A stretch of 64,000 nucleotides of DNA. It comes from Halomonas nitroreducens (GTDB taxonomy: Bacteria > Pseudomonadota > Gammaproteobacteria > Pseudomonadales > Halomonadaceae). Numbering within the stretch: position 1 is the first letter of the stretch; each line of letters opens with the position of its first letter. The notes under the pieces are model-generated. The model made no database searches, had not been told where the DNA came from, and saw only the letters and a program-made list of their open reading frames with translations. Positions 38,119 to 46,681 of this stretch are shown here, piece by piece. The stretch is from assembly GCF_003966155.1 (NCBI RefSeq), contig NZ_RXNS01000003.1, forward strand, positions 124,001 through 188,000, given 5' to 3'. The position numbers were made by a program, and so were the translations under genes.

Positions 38119-38882
38119 CAGGCGTCCTCCCGGGGTTGCGAGACGGGCAGGTCCAGCAGGGCCGGGGCGCGCTGCTCCCGGGCAATGGCCATCCCCTTGC
38201 GGACCTCGGCCAGGGCGGTCTCGCCCAGGGGGCGCCACTCGCCTGGCGCGGCCTGCCAGACACCGCCCTGACGGCCGTCGGGGGTCAGGTAGTACCAGCC
38301 CACTCGGCCCAGGCGCAGGAAGTCCACTTCCCGCGGGGGCTCTCCGGGCAGCTCGCCGCGCCAGGTATCGAGCTCGCGGCCGTAATCGAGTTCGGCATGC
38401 CAGGCGGCCAGCACCCGCTCCAGTTTCTCGGCGGTATCGAGCTCGGGGTCGGCCAGCAGGGTCTCGAGGCTGTCCACCCGGGCCAGGCGCTCGTCGCGCA
38501 GAAAGGGCATATCGTCCTCCACCCAGGTGCGCAAGCGCACGACCATGCCGCGCATCAGCCCCGGCAAGGCCTCGCGGGTCTGGGACAGGGTGTCGAGGGC
38601 CTCGCGGCGGGAGGTCAACGTCGCGGCCTGGCGCTCGACCAGGGGCGCCAGCTCGGCGTTATAGCGGCTCAGGCGCCGGATCTCTTCCCGGGCCTGGCGC
38701 AGGGCCAGGAGCTTGTCGCGCACCGCCTCGTCGGCGGCATCGATGCGCGCCTGCAACTCGGCCTGGGCGCGCTGTGCGTCGAGGGTCTCCTCACGCAGCG
38801 TCGGCTCGGCCGCCGCGGCAGTGGCCATGACCAGGGCGACTCCGGCCAGGCTGCGTCGAATCCATGGATGAGGACAGGGCAC
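38118..38882 (-). CDS. DUF3450 periplasmic protein, first gene of the TonB operon
   Basis: About 254 aa: signal peptide (PHPWIRRSLAGVALVMATAAAA), a coiled-coil stretch rich in Ala, Glu, Arg and Gln (about residues 28-100), then a globular part with VGWYYLTPDGRQGGVW. This is the DUF3450 layout. GTG at 38882 was chosen because GGGAG lies 6 bases upstream and it gives a proper signal peptide; an earlier TTG lies in the Fur box. DUF3450 genes regularly precede TtpC-ExbB-ExbD-TonB sets; the biochemical role is unknown. Confidence 0.85.
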   Translation of the reverse strand: MPCPHPWIRRSLAGVALVMATAAAAEPTLREETLDAQRAQAELQARIDAADEAVRDKLLALRQAREEIRRLSRYNAELAPLVERQAATLTSRREALDTLSQTREALPGLMRGMVVRLRTWVEDDMPFLRDERLARVDSLETLLADPELDTAEKLERVLAAWHAELDYGRELDTWRGELPGEPPREVDFLRLGRVGWYYLTPDGRQGGVWQAAPGEWRPLGETALAEVRKGMAIAREQRAPALLDLPVSQPREDA

Positions 38883-38917
38883 ACTGATCTCCCGAAATGG
38901 TGCACGAAGTGACGGGC

Positions 38918-38946
38918 ACCCTACCCTGAACAAGAATAATTATCAA
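38918..38946 (-). promoter_or_regulatory. Sigma-70 promoter of the TonB operon
   Basis: TTGATA (38941-38946), 17-base spacer, TAGGGT (38918-38923) on the minus strand. The -35 lies inside the Fur box, so Fur binding would block polymerase. Confidence 0.6.
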
Positions 38947-38950
38947 TATC
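38932..38950 (-). promoter_or_regulatory. Fur box
   Basis: GATATTGATAATTATTCTT matches the 19-base Fur consensus GATAATGATAATCATTATC at 15 positions. It is an A/T island in very G/C-rich DNA, 50 bases before the DUF3450 start. It predicts iron repression of the six-gene TonB operon. Confidence 0.82.
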
Positions 38951-39020
38951 TTGACCATCCTTCGCCCGGGGGGAGTGCCGGCACGCGTACGCTACCGCGG
39001 CTCAAGGCGGCCCAAACGGC

Positions 39021-39055
39021 ACAGGGCCGGCCTCCGCGAGGGAGGCCGGCCCTGT
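39021..39055 (-). terminator. Terminator hairpin after etfA
   Basis: Perfect 15-bp stem (39021-39035 with 39041-39055) and loop GCGAG, between etfA and the Fur box. On the minus strand it is followed by GCCGTTTGG, so the T-tract is weak. A second hairpin (39122-39144, 8-bp stem) lies closer to the etfA stop. Together they should insulate the TonB operon from etf transcription. Confidence 0.7.
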
Positions 39056-39184
39056 CTGTCGGCCGAACGTGAGGCTGGCTTGTGCTTGATTTCGAGCCCT
39101 GGCTGGGACGCGAACGACTCGCCGAGGAGACCATCGCTCCTCGGGAACGCCAGCGGGGCGACCAGCCCTTCTGCCCTCGAGCGT

Positions 39185-40111
39185 CTAGAGCTTGCTCTCG
39201 AGCTCCGGCAGGATCTCGAACAGGTCGCCCACCAGGCCATAGTCCGCGACCTGGAAGATCGGGGCCTCTTCGTCCTTGTTGATCGCCACGATCACCTTGG
39301 AGTCCTTCATGCCCGCCAGGTGCTGGATGGCCCCGCTGATGCCCACGGCGATGTAGAGTTCCGGGGCGACGATCTTGCCGGTCTGGCCGACCTGCATGTC
39401 GTTGGGCACGAAGCCGGCGTCCACCGCGGCGCGCGAGGCACCGATGGCCGCCCCCAGCTTGTCGGCGATGCCCTCCAGCAGCTTGAAGTTGTCGCCGCTG
39501 CCCATGCCACGGCCGCCGGAGACCACCACCTTGGCGGCGCCCAGCTCGGGCCGGTCGCTCTCGGCCAGCTCCTCGCCGACGAAGCTCGACAGGGCGTTGT
39601 CGACCACGGCCTCCACCGCCTCGACGCCGGCACTGCCGGTCTCGCCCACGGCGTCGAAGGCGGTGGCGCGCACGGTGACCACCTTCAGGGCATCCTCGCT
39701 CTGCACGGTGGCGATGGCGTTGCCGGCATAGATCGGCCGCTTGAAGGTGTCGGCGCTCTCCACCGCGATGATCTCGGAGAGCTGCGCCACGTCCTTGAGC
39801 GCCGCCAGCCGCGGCATGACGTTCTTGCCGGTGGTGGAGGCCACCGCCAGCACGTGGCTGTAGTCGTCGGCCAGCCCGGCCAGCAGCTCGCCCATGGGCT
39901 CGGCCAGCTGGTGGGCGTAGACGGCGGCGTCGGCGACGCGCACCCGGCTCACGCCGTCAAGCTTGGCGGCCGCCTCGGCGATGGCGCCGACGTTCTCGCC
40001 CGCCACCAGGACATCGATGTCGCCGCCGATCTGCTGGGCCGCCGCGACCACGTGGGCGGTGGCACCGGCCAGTTGACCGTCGTGATGTTCGGCAAGGACC
40101 AGAATGCTCAT
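39185..40111 (-). CDS. etfA: Electron transfer flavoprotein alpha subunit
   Basis: 308 aa, binds the FAD that accepts electrons from acyl-CoA and other dehydrogenases. The C-terminal FAD domain holds [33 protein letters not shown] and [22 protein letters not shown]. The ATG overlaps the etfB stop (ATGA, 40108-40111). It is the partner of etfB and the divergent ETF-quinone oxidoreductase. Confidence 0.97.
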   Translation of the reverse strand: MSILVLAEHHDGQLAGATAHVVAAAQQIGGDIDVLVAGENVGAIAEAAAKLDGVSRVRVADAAVYAHQLAEPMGELLAGLADDYSHVLAVASTTGKNVMPRLAALKDVAQLSEIIAVESADTFKRPIYAGNAIATVQSEDALKVVTVRATAFDAVGETGSAGVEAVEAVVDNALSSFVGEELAESDRPELGAAKVVVSGGRGMGSGDNFKLLEGIADKLGAAIGASRAAVDAGFVPNDMQVGQTGKIVAPELYIAVGISGAIQHLAGMKDSKVIVAINKDEEAPIFQVADYGLVGDLFEILPELESKL

Positions 40112-40860
40112 GAGATCACCTTGGCTTCGTTCTTGAGTTTGTCCACGAGCTCGTCCACGGAGCCCACCTTGACGCCACCCTGGCGCTCGGCCGGCGGCTC
40201 GACCCTGACCAGCTTGAGCCTCGACGCCACCTCGACGCCCAGCTCCTCCGGGGTCTTGACGTCCAGCGGCTTCTTCTTGGCCTTCATGATGTCGGGCAGC
40301 TTGGCATAGCGCGGCTCGTTCAGGCGCAGGTCGGTGGTGACGATGGCCGGCAGCGCCAGGGACACGGTCTGCAGGCCGCCGTCGATCTCGCGAGTGACCT
40401 TGAGGGCGTCGCCCTCGACCTCGACCGCGGAGGCGAAGGTCCCCTGGGCGCGACCGGTCAGGGCGGCGAGCATCTGGCCGGTCTGGTTGTTGTCGCTGTC
40501 GATGGCCTGCTTGCCGAGGATCACCAGCTCCGGCTGCTCCTCCTCGACCACCTTGGCCAGCGCCTTGGCGGCGCCCAGGGACTCGACGCGCTCGTCGGTC
40601 TGGACGTGAATGGCGCGGTCGGCGCCCAATGCCAGGGCGGTGCGCAACTGCTCCTGGGCGGCCTTGGGCCCCACGGTGACCGCGACCACCTCGGTCGCCA
40701 CGCCTCGCTCCTTGAGCCGCACCGCTTCCTCCACGGCGATCTCGCAGAAGGGATTCATGGCCATCTTGACGTTGGTGAGATCGACATCGGAGTTATCCGG
40801 CTTGACCCGGATCTTGACGTTGTAGTCGATGACGCGTTTGACCGCGACGAGTACCTTCAT
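40108..40860 (-). CDS. etfB: Electron transfer flavoprotein beta subunit
   Basis: 250 aa, binds AMP and docks dehydrogenases. [20 protein letters not shown] at the N-terminus, [17 protein letters not shown], and the recognition-loop region [14 protein letters not shown] are typical. ATG 40860 with GAGGA upstream is preferred over an in-frame codon further up. First gene of etfBA. Confidence 0.97.
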   Translation of the reverse strand: MKVLVAVKRVIDYNVKIRVKPDNSDVDLTNVKMAMNPFCEIAVEEAVRLKERGVATEVVAVTVGPKAAQEQLRTALALGADRAIHVQTDERVESLGAAKALAKVVEEEQPELVILGKQAIDSDNNQTGQMLAALTGRAQGTFASAVEVEGDALKVTREIDGGLQTVSLALPAIVTTDLRLNEPRYAKLPDIMKAKKKPLDVKTPEELGVEVASRLKLVRVEPPAERQGGVKVGSVDELVDKLKNEAKVIS

Positions 40861-41223
40861 GTTGTCCTCGCTTGGTTCAGTTTCGGAACCTTGGGTGACG
40901 GAAACGGGTATCACGGCACCGCGGCGCGATTCCCGGCCCTCTTAGAACCTACCGACATGCTCTTATTTGTTTCATGCAAGCGTTTGATAGGCGCCGCACC
41001 GAAAAACCCCTCTAATGTGCCACAGCCCGGGCAATCACAACAATCCTCGCCATGCCGGGAAAACGGCTCCCTCGGCGCCTCCGCCCATCGTAAGGGGTGA
41101 CCCTTTGACGATATTATGCCTATCATGGGTCATGGCTAGAAGCAAACGACCGTTTTAAAACCTATCGACGTTAGTGGTACCCCCGGGACCCGGGCGTCGT
41201 CGCCGTGGGAGGAGACACATCCG
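40861..41223. other. Divergent control region between etfB and ETF-QO (363 bases)
   Basis: No gene seen. Features: an inverted repeat GGTTC-N7-GAACC at 40874-40890, just upstream of the etfB start; and a PsrA-like site CAAAC-N4-GTTTT at 41143-41156 before ETF-QO. A minus-strand TTGTGA-N17-CATTAG in the middle is a weak promoter candidate. The three etf genes are probably co-regulated from here. Confidence 0.5.
41143..41156 (+). promoter_or_regulatory. PsrA/FadR-like operator candidate for etf genes
   Basis: CAAAC-GACC-GTTTT fits the published pseudomonad PsrA half-site form (G/C)AAAC-N2-4-GTTT(G/C) except for the last base. Pseudomonas etf genes are PsrA targets as far as I recall. Motif match only. 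Confidence 0.4.
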
Positions 41224-42891
41224 ATGACTGAACAAGTAGAGCGCGACTCCATGGACTTCGACGTGGTCATCGTCGGCGCCGGGCCCGCCGGCCTCTCGGC
41301 AGCCTGTCGCCTGATGCAGCAGGCGAGCGAGGCCGAGCGGGAGCTGACCGTGTGCGTGGTCGAGAAGGGCTCCGAGGTGGGCGCCCATATCCTCTCCGGG
41401 GCGGTCTTCGAGCCTCGCGCCCTCCAGGAACTCTTCCCCGACTGGCAGGAGCGCGGCGCGCCCCTGACCACACCGGCCGTGCGCGACGAGCTCTACCTGC
41501 TCAAGGATGCCGAGAAGGCCCAGAAGCTGCCCAATGCGCTGGTGCCCAGGACCATGCACAACACCGGCGGGGACATCACGCGCTACGTGATCAGCGCCGG
41601 CAACCTGTGCCGCTGGCTGGCCGAGCAGGCCGAGGCGCTCGGCGTGGAGGTCTTCCCCGGCTTCGCCGCCCAGGAGGTGATCATCGAGGATGAGGTGGTT
41701 CGGGGGATCATCGTGGGCGACATGGGCGTGGGCGCCGATGGCCAACCCAAGGATGGCTACATGCCGGGCATGGAACTGCGCGCCAAGTACACCCTGTTCG
41801 CCGAGGGCGCCCGGGGCCACCTGGGCAAGCGGCTGATCGAGCGCTTCGACCTGGCGGCCGGCAAGGACCCGCAGCACTACGGCATCGGCCTCAAGGAGCT
41901 GTGGGACATCCCCGCCGACAAGCACGAACCCGGCCTGGTGCTGCACGGCTCCGGCTGGCCCCTGGACAAGGCCACCCACGGCGGCTGGTTCCTCTACCAT
42001 GCGGAGAACTCGCAGGTGGTGGTCGGCCTGATCATGGACCTCTCCTACCAGAATCCCTGGCTGTCGCCCTTCGACGAGTTCCAGCGCATGAAGCACCATC
42101 CGGTGCTCAAGCAGCACCTGGAGGGCGGCTCGCGAGTCGCCTACGGCGCCCGGGCCATCGCCAAGGGCGGCCTCAACTGCCTGCCGAAGATGACCTTCCC
42201 CGGCGGCCTGTTGATCGGCTGCGACGCCGGCACCCTCAACTTCGCCAAGATCAAGGGCCTGCACACCGCCATGAAGTCCGGCATGGTGGCCGCCGAGAGC
42301 GTCTTCGAGGCCATCGCGGCCGGCGACGAGGGCGGCGCGGAGCTCACCGCCTTCGAGGGCAAGTGGCAGGCCAGCTGGGCCTACCAGGAGCTCGACGAGA
42401 GCCGCAGCTTCGGCCCGGCGATCCACAAGTACGGCACCATGGGCGGCGGCGCCTACAATTTCCTCGACCAGCTCGTCGGCGGCAAGCTGCCGACCCTGCA
42501 CGATACCGTGCCGGACCACGCGACCCTCAAGAAGGCGGCCGAGTGCGAGAAGATCGACTACCCCAAACCCGACGGCAAGCTGTCCTTCGACAAGCCCTCC
42601 TCGGTGTTCCTGTCCAACACCAACCACGAGGAGGACCAGCCCTGCCACCTCAGGCTGACCGACCCGGACCTGCCGATCCGTGACAACCTGCCGGACTACG
42701 ACGAGCCAGCCCAGCGTTACTGCCCGGTGGGCGTGTATGAGGTGATCGAGGACGACGCCGGCAATCCCAGGTTCCAGATCAACTTCCAGAACTGCATCCA
42801 CTGCAAGACCTGCGACATCAAGGACCCGGCCCAGAACATCACCTGGGTGGCGCCGGAAGGCGGGGGTGGACCCAACTACCCGAATATGTAA
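41224..42891 (+). CDS. Electron transfer flavoprotein-ubiquinone oxidoreductase
   Basis: Membrane-associated FAD/4Fe-4S enzyme that passes electrons from ETF to the quinone pool. 555 aa. N-terminal FAD motif VVIVGAGPAGLSAA; middle signatures TFPGGLLIGCDAGTLNFAKIKG and HTAMKSGMVAAE; C-terminal iron-sulfur cysteines in RYCPVGVYEV and NCIHCKTCDIKDP. It forms a functional unit with etfBA on the other strand. It ends 29 bases before a 12-copy heptad array. Confidence 0.96.
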   Translation: MTEQVERDSMDFDVVIVGAGPAGLSAACRLMQQASEAERELTVCVVEKGSEVGAHILSGAVFEPRALQELFPDWQERGAPLTTPAVRDELYLLKDAEKAQKLPNALVPRTMHNTGGDITRYVISAGNLCRWLAEQAEALGVEVFPGFAAQEVIIEDEVVRGIIVGDMGVGADGQPKDGYMPGMELRAKYTLFAEGARGHLGKRLIERFDLAAGKDPQHYGIGLKELWDIPADKHEPGLVLHGSGWPLDKATHGGWFLYHAENSQVVVGLIMDLSYQNPWLSPFDEFQRMKHHPVLKQHLEGGSRVAYGARAIAKGGLNCLPKMTFPGGLLIGCDAGTLNFAKIKGLHTAMKSGMVAAESVFEAIAAGDEGGAELTAFEGKWQASWAYQELDESRSFGPAIHKYGTMGGGAYNFLDQLVGGKLPTLHDTVPDHATLKKAAECEKIDYPKPDGKLSFDKPSSVFLSNTNHEEDQPCHLRLTDPDLPIRDNLPDYDEPAQRYCPVGVYEVIEDDAGNPRFQINFQNCIHCKTCDIKDPAQNITWVAPEGGGGPNYPNM

Positions 42892-42897
42892 ACGGCC

Positions 42898-42920
42898 CGC
42901 GTCGGGCGTCGCCCGACGCG
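42898..42920. repeat. Hairpin abutting the heptad array
   Basis: Perfect 10-bp inverted repeat CGCGTCGGGC/GCCCGACGCG with 3-base loop, ending exactly where the GAAGCTC array begins. Confidence 0.8.
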
Positions 42921-43004
42921 GAAGCTCGAAGCTCGAAGCTCGAAGCTCGAAGCTCGAAGCTCGAAGCTCGAAGCTCGAAGCTCGAAGCTCGAAGCTCGAA
43001 GCTC
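42921..43004 (+). repeat. Heptanucleotide tandem repeat, GAAGCTC x12
   Basis: Twelve perfect copies, 84 bases, with no mismatch. It lies between the ETF-QO stop and a strong terminator, in a convergent gap with the sulfurtransferase gene. Longest array in the window. Confidence 0.98.
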
Positions 43005-43016
43005 GCAACATAAATG

Positions 43017-43053
43017 AAACCGCCCCACGGCAAGCGCCTGGGGCGGTTTTTTC
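43017..43053 (+). terminator. Rho-independent terminator after ETF-QO
   Basis: Perfect 11-bp stem AAACCGCCCCA/TGGGGCGGTTT (43017-43027 with 43039-43049) followed by a T6 run. The A-rich left side gives a partial U-tract on the minus strand, so it may also stop sulfurtransferase transcripts. Confidence 0.92.
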
Positions 43054-43072
43054 TTCCAGCTTCAAGCTTCCA

Positions 43073-43085
43073 GCCGCGAAGCGGC
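43073..43085. repeat. Small GAA-loop hairpin element (locus 3)
   Basis: GCCGC-GAA-GCGGC followed by GCTCTTCCAGCTT, close to the sulfurtransferase stop. Stem bases differ from loci 31428 and 57794 but remain paired. Confidence 0.65.
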
Positions 43086-43111
43086 GCTCTTCCAGCTTAT
43101 GGCTTCCGGGC

Positions 43112-43936
43112 TCAATCGCCGGTGGCGACGGGCCGGGCGGGGTCGCGGATCCATTCGCTCCAGGAACCGGCATACAGGCGCGGCAGGGGCCGGCCGGCGA
43201 CAGCATAGGCGAGAATGTCGTGACAGGCGGTGACCCCGGAGCCGCAGTAGGCGATGACGGCCTCGCCTTGGGGCAGCTCGGCCTCGAGCACGTCGGGCGC
43301 CTTGAAGCGGCCCCTCTCGTCGAGGTTGTCGGCACTGGGACGACACACGGCCCCGGGGATATGCCCTGCCACCGGGTCCACGGGCTCGGCCTCGCCGCGG
43401 AAGCGCTCCCGGGAGCGGGCATCCATCTTCAGGGCGCGACCGGAGAACACCTCGTCGGCCTCGACCCGGACGGCGTCGCGGTAGGCCGGCGTCCAGTCGC
43501 TCGGACGCGGCGCTGGTTCGCGACCCAGCGGCAGCTCGCCGCCGACGTCCTGCCAGGCCCGCAGGCCACCGTCGAGCACGCGCACCCCGGGATGGCCGGC
43601 CCAGCAGGCCAGCATCCACCAGGCCCGGGCCGCGGCCAGCTGGCCACCCTGGTCGTCGTAGACCACCACCACACGCCCGGGGACGATACCCAGCCGCTGA
43701 AGGATCGCGGTAAAGGCCGCCGGCTCGGGCAGCGGGTGACGACCACCCGCCCCGGCCGGCGCGGCCAGGTCCCGGTCGAGGTCCAGGTGCAGGCTGCCGG
43801 GCACATGGCCCTCGCGCCACAGCCTGTCGCCGGCATCAGGGTCGCCCAGCCGCGCCCGGCAGTCCAGTACCACGGGCGGGGTGGCTCCCTGGAGGGCCCT
43901 GGCCAGCTCGCTGGCCTCGATCAGTACCCTGCTCAT
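43112..43936 (-). CDS. sseA: 3-mercaptopyruvate/thiosulfate sulfurtransferase
   Basis: Two-domain rhodanese-fold protein, 274 aa. The N-terminal inactive domain has VVLDCRARLGDPDAG; the C-terminal domain carries catalytic C231 in YCGSGVTACHD. The CGSGVTA loop is typical of 3-mercaptopyruvate sulfurtransferases rather than thiosulfate rhodaneses (usually CRKGVT). Start ATG overlaps the helicase stop (ATGA, 43933-43936). Confidence 0.9.
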   Translation of the reverse strand: MSRVLIEASELARALQGATPPVVLDCRARLGDPDAGDRLWREGHVPGSLHLDLDRDLAAPAGAGGRHPLPEPAAFTAILQRLGIVPGRVVVVYDDQGGQLAAARAWWMLACWAGHPGVRVLDGGLRAWQDVGGELPLGREPAPRPSDWTPAYRDAVRVEADEVFSGRALKMDARSRERFRGEAEPVDPVAGHIPGAVCRPSADNLDERGRFKAPDVLEAELPQGEAVIAYCGSGVTACHDILAYAVAGRPLPRLYAGSWSEWIRDPARPVATGD

Positions 43937-46116
43937 GCACGTACTCCTTCCAGCAGTTCGATGGGCGCCCGCCGGGCGATCAGCCGGCGTCGGCCGGCCT
44001 GGCGGAACCGCACCTCGATCACGGGGTTGTCCGGGTCGCCCTCCACCACGCTGATCTCGCCCTCGCCGAACACGGCATGGGTCAGGCGCTGGCCGACCCG
44101 ATAGTCGGCCGCCTCAGCGACCCGGGGCGTCGGCGCCGCGGCCTCGATGGGCAGCGGCCGCCCCAGGGCCACGACATAGCGGTGCACCAGGGTCGGATGC
44201 GCGACGGCCAGCGGGGCCTCGCCCTCCCCCGCCAGGTGCTCGGCGACACGCAGGCCATCCTGCCAGGCGGTCTCGTCGAGAAAGCGGCTGGGACGGTGGT
44301 CGCCGCCGTCATGCAGCATGGCCAGCCGCTCCCGGGCCCGCGTGATGGCCACGTAGAACAGTCGCCGCTCCTCCTCGAGGCGCGCGAGCGTCAGGGGATT
44401 GTCCCGGGTGTAGTGGGGGAAGTCCTCCTCGTTGAGGCCCGCCAGCACCACCAGCGGCCACTCCAGGCCCTTGGCGCCATGCACCGTGGTGATCAGCACC
44501 CCGTCATCGCGGTTCTGCACCGGCCGGCGCAGCAGCTCGATGAAGGCCGCCAGGTCCGGTGCCTCTTCGGCCTGCTCGACCAGCACATCGAGCAGGCGCA
44601 CGTCTTCCTCGCCCTTGTCGCGTCGTGCGGCGGCGCGCTTGAGGACCTTCTCCGCCTCCACGCTCTCGATCACGTGCTCGAGCAGGCGGGCGGGCGCCCA
44701 GCCGGCATGCCGTGGCAATTCGCAGAGCAGCGCCCAGCGACGCTTCAGGGTCCGCCGCTGGTGTGGCTTCAGGCTGCTCAGCAGGGGGTCGTGACGCTCC
44801 GGCCAGCGCTGGGTCTCGGCCAGGCGGGTGGCCAGCGCCGCCAACCGCTCCCGGGCGACGAAGGGGGTGGGCTGGGCGAGCAGGGTCAGCAGGTGGCCGG
44901 GATCCTGCAGCAGGCCGGCATCCAGTGCCAGCATCAGGTAACCCGCCAGGGCCTCCACCAGAGGCAGGCGAAACACGAAGCGGTCCTCCCGGGAAAGCCG
45001 GAAGGGCACCCCCTCGCGAAGCAGGGCCAGCTGCAGTGGCACCGACAGGGCCCAGCTGCGTACCAGCAGGCAGGCCTCGTCGAGTTGCCGGCCCTGGCGC
45101 TGCCAGTCGGCGAGCTCGCCAAGCAGCCCCTGGGTCCCCTGCCCCACCGCCAGCCGGGTGGCCGGGTTGTCGGGCGCTGCCAGGCAGAGCTGGTCGGGGC
45201 GCCGCCGGTTGGCGGCGATGGCGTGGTTGGCGGCCAGCGCCAGGGCATGACCGTGGCGGAAGGTGGTGGACAATGGATAGTCCCGCGCCTCGCCGAAGGT
45301 GGCGGTGAAGTTCTCGAGCATGGTGTCGGGATGCGCCCCACGCCACTCGTAGATGCACTGGTTGGCGTCGCCCACCGCCATCACCGCCGCCTGCCCGCCG
45401 GCGAGCACGGCCAGCAGGCGCTGCTGGGCCTGGTTGATGTCCTGGTACTCGTCGATGATGACGTGGTCCAGGAAGCCCTGGACCCGGCCCCGCAGCGCCG
45501 GATCGGCCTCCAGCGCCAGCAGCGGCCGGTACAGCAGATCCGAGTAGGTCATCAGGCCCTGCTCGGCCAGCAGGATCTCGGCGTGCTCGAAGGCGGCGAC
45601 GAAGTGCTCGGTATCCTCGCCGAAGTCGAGCCGGGCGTAGAGCTCGGCGGGACTCGCCATCTCCGCCTTTACCAGCCCGCAGAAGTGGGCCAGGGCCTCC
45701 AGCTTCTCGGCCTCCAGTGCCGCCTCGCCGGGCTCGGGCAGGTCCTGCAGGGCCCGCTGGGTGGCATGACGCAGCAGGCGCTCCAACTGCCAGTCGGCGG
45801 TCAGCAGCTGCCGCGGGGCGAGCGCCCCCCAACGGGTCAGGCTCCCGGACAGGCGATGCCCGAGGGAGTGGAAGGTACGCACGTCCGGCAGCGGCTGGCC
45901 GGCCGGGGCCATGGTCGTCAGCCGGGCCTGGAAGTCCTCCCGGGCGGAGCGGTTGAACATCAGCACCAGGATCCGGCTCGGTGACACGCCCTGCTCGAGC
46001 AGGTCCAGGACCCGGGACACCATGGTGGTGGTCTTGCCCGCCCCGGCCACGGCCGCCACCCGGGCATGGCCGCCCCGATGGCCGACCACGGCCCGCTGTT
46101 CCGGCGTCAGCCTCAT
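43933..46116 (-). CDS. UvrD/Rep-family ATP-dependent DNA helicase
   Basis: 727 aa superfamily 1A helicase. Motif I AVAGAGKTTT with K28, motif Ia MFNRSAREDFQAR, motif II IIDEYQDINQAQ, motif III GDANQCIYEWRGA, motif V TVHGAKGLEWPLV, motif VI RRLFYVAITRARE. The C-terminal VGQRLTHAVFGEGEISVV stretch resembles the Tudor-like tail of UvrD/PcrA that contacts RNA polymerase. It is distinct from UvrD and Rep proper; exact role unknown. Coupled by ATGA overlaps to DUF1285 upstream and sseA downstream. Confidence 0.9.
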   Translation of the reverse strand: MRLTPEQRAVVGHRGGHARVAAVAGAGKTTTMVSRVLDLLEQGVSPSRILVLMFNRSAREDFQARLTTMAPAGQPLPDVRTFHSLGHRLSGSLTRWGALAPRQLLTADWQLERLLRHATQRALQDLPEPGEAALEAEKLEALAHFCGLVKAEMASPAELYARLDFGEDTEHFVAAFEHAEILLAEQGLMTYSDLLYRPLLALEADPALRGRVQGFLDHVIIDEYQDINQAQQRLLAVLAGGQAAVMAVGDANQCIYEWRGAHPDTMLENFTATFGEARDYPLSTTFRHGHALALAANHAIAANRRRPDQLCLAAPDNPATRLAVGQGTQGLLGELADWQRQGRQLDEACLLVRSWALSVPLQLALLREGVPFRLSREDRFVFRLPLVEALAGYLMLALDAGLLQDPGHLLTLLAQPTPFVARERLAALATRLAETQRWPERHDPLLSSLKPHQRRTLKRRWALLCELPRHAGWAPARLLEHVIESVEAEKVLKRAAARRDKGEEDVRLLDVLVEQAEEAPDLAAFIELLRRPVQNRDDGVLITTVHGAKGLEWPLVVLAGLNEEDFPHYTRDNPLTLARLEEERRLFYVAITRARERLAMLHDGGDHRPSRFLDETAWQDGLRVAEHLAGEGEAPLAVAHPTLVHRYVVALGRPLPIEAAAPTPRVAEAADYRVGQRLTHAVFGEGEISVVEGDPDNPVIEVRFRQAGRRRLIARRAPIELLEGVRA

Positions 46117-46652
46117 GACGCCGCGTCATCCAGCCGCCCCAGCGGTTGCCAGGCGCCGCCGCTGGTCAGCCCGAGCGTCTCGCCGCGCCGTTCGGCGAGG
46201 TCGGCCAGGCGGTAGAAGACGTTGCGTCCCAGGCGCGCGGCGAGACCGAAGCGGACCGGCACCTCGGGCACCGCTTCGCCACGCGGCGTGGTCGTGACGG
46301 TCAGGCAACGGGCCTCGTCGAGGCGCAGCCTGTCGCCGACATTGGTGGTGAGCCACCAGTCGCCGTGAGTGTCCGGTTCGGCATCGACGATGACGAACGG
46401 ATGATCCTCGACGCGAATGCGCTGCTTCTCCACGGGAGTCACCAGGTAGTAGTCACCATCGGCTTCGCGGCGCAGGATGGTGGAGAGCAGGCGCACCAGG
46501 CGTGGCCGGCTGATCACGCCGCCCTCGTGGATCCAGCGCCCGTCAGCGGCAATCAGGAGGTCCATCTCGCCGACCCCCTCGGGCGCCCAGCGCTCCAGCG
46601 GGGGAATCTCGCCCTCCGGCTCGATGCCGGCCAGCAGGGTCTCCAGGTTCAT
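46113..46652 (-). CDS. DUF1285 domain protein
   Basis: 179 aa soluble protein. RPRLVRLLSTILRREADGDYYLVTPVEKQRIRVEDHPF-type core (two short pieces: LLSTILRREADG and YYLVTPVEKQRI) is the DUF1285 signature. Function unknown. ATG 46652 has a strong GAGGAGGG ribosome site; codons upstream belong to tatD in another frame. Stop overlaps the helicase start. Confidence 0.88.
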   Translation of the reverse strand: MNLETLLAGIEPEGEIPPLERWAPEGVGEMDLLIAADGRWIHEGGVISRPRLVRLLSTILRREADGDYYLVTPVEKQRIRVEDHPFVIVDAEPDTHGDWWLTTNVGDRLRLDEARCLTVTTTPRGEAVPEVPVRFGLAARLGRNVFYRLADLAERRGETLGLTSGGAWQPLGRLDDAAS

Positions 46653-46681
46653 GCTGCCCTCCTCGCGTGTGACGCACGCCG

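Noticed and set aside
38883..38933. Upstream start for the DUF3450 gene (TTG at 38933)
   Set aside because: It lies within the Fur box and upstream of the predicted transcription start, and it spoils the signal peptide.
42921..43004. CRISPR array
   Set aside because: Units are 7 bases without spacers, and there are no cas genes in the window.
41155..43422. Long minus-strand open frame across ETF-QO and the heptad array
   Set aside because: It reads the array as repeated Ser-Phe-Glu-Leu-Arg-Ala-type units and runs antisense to ETF-QO; an artefact of a stop-free repeat.
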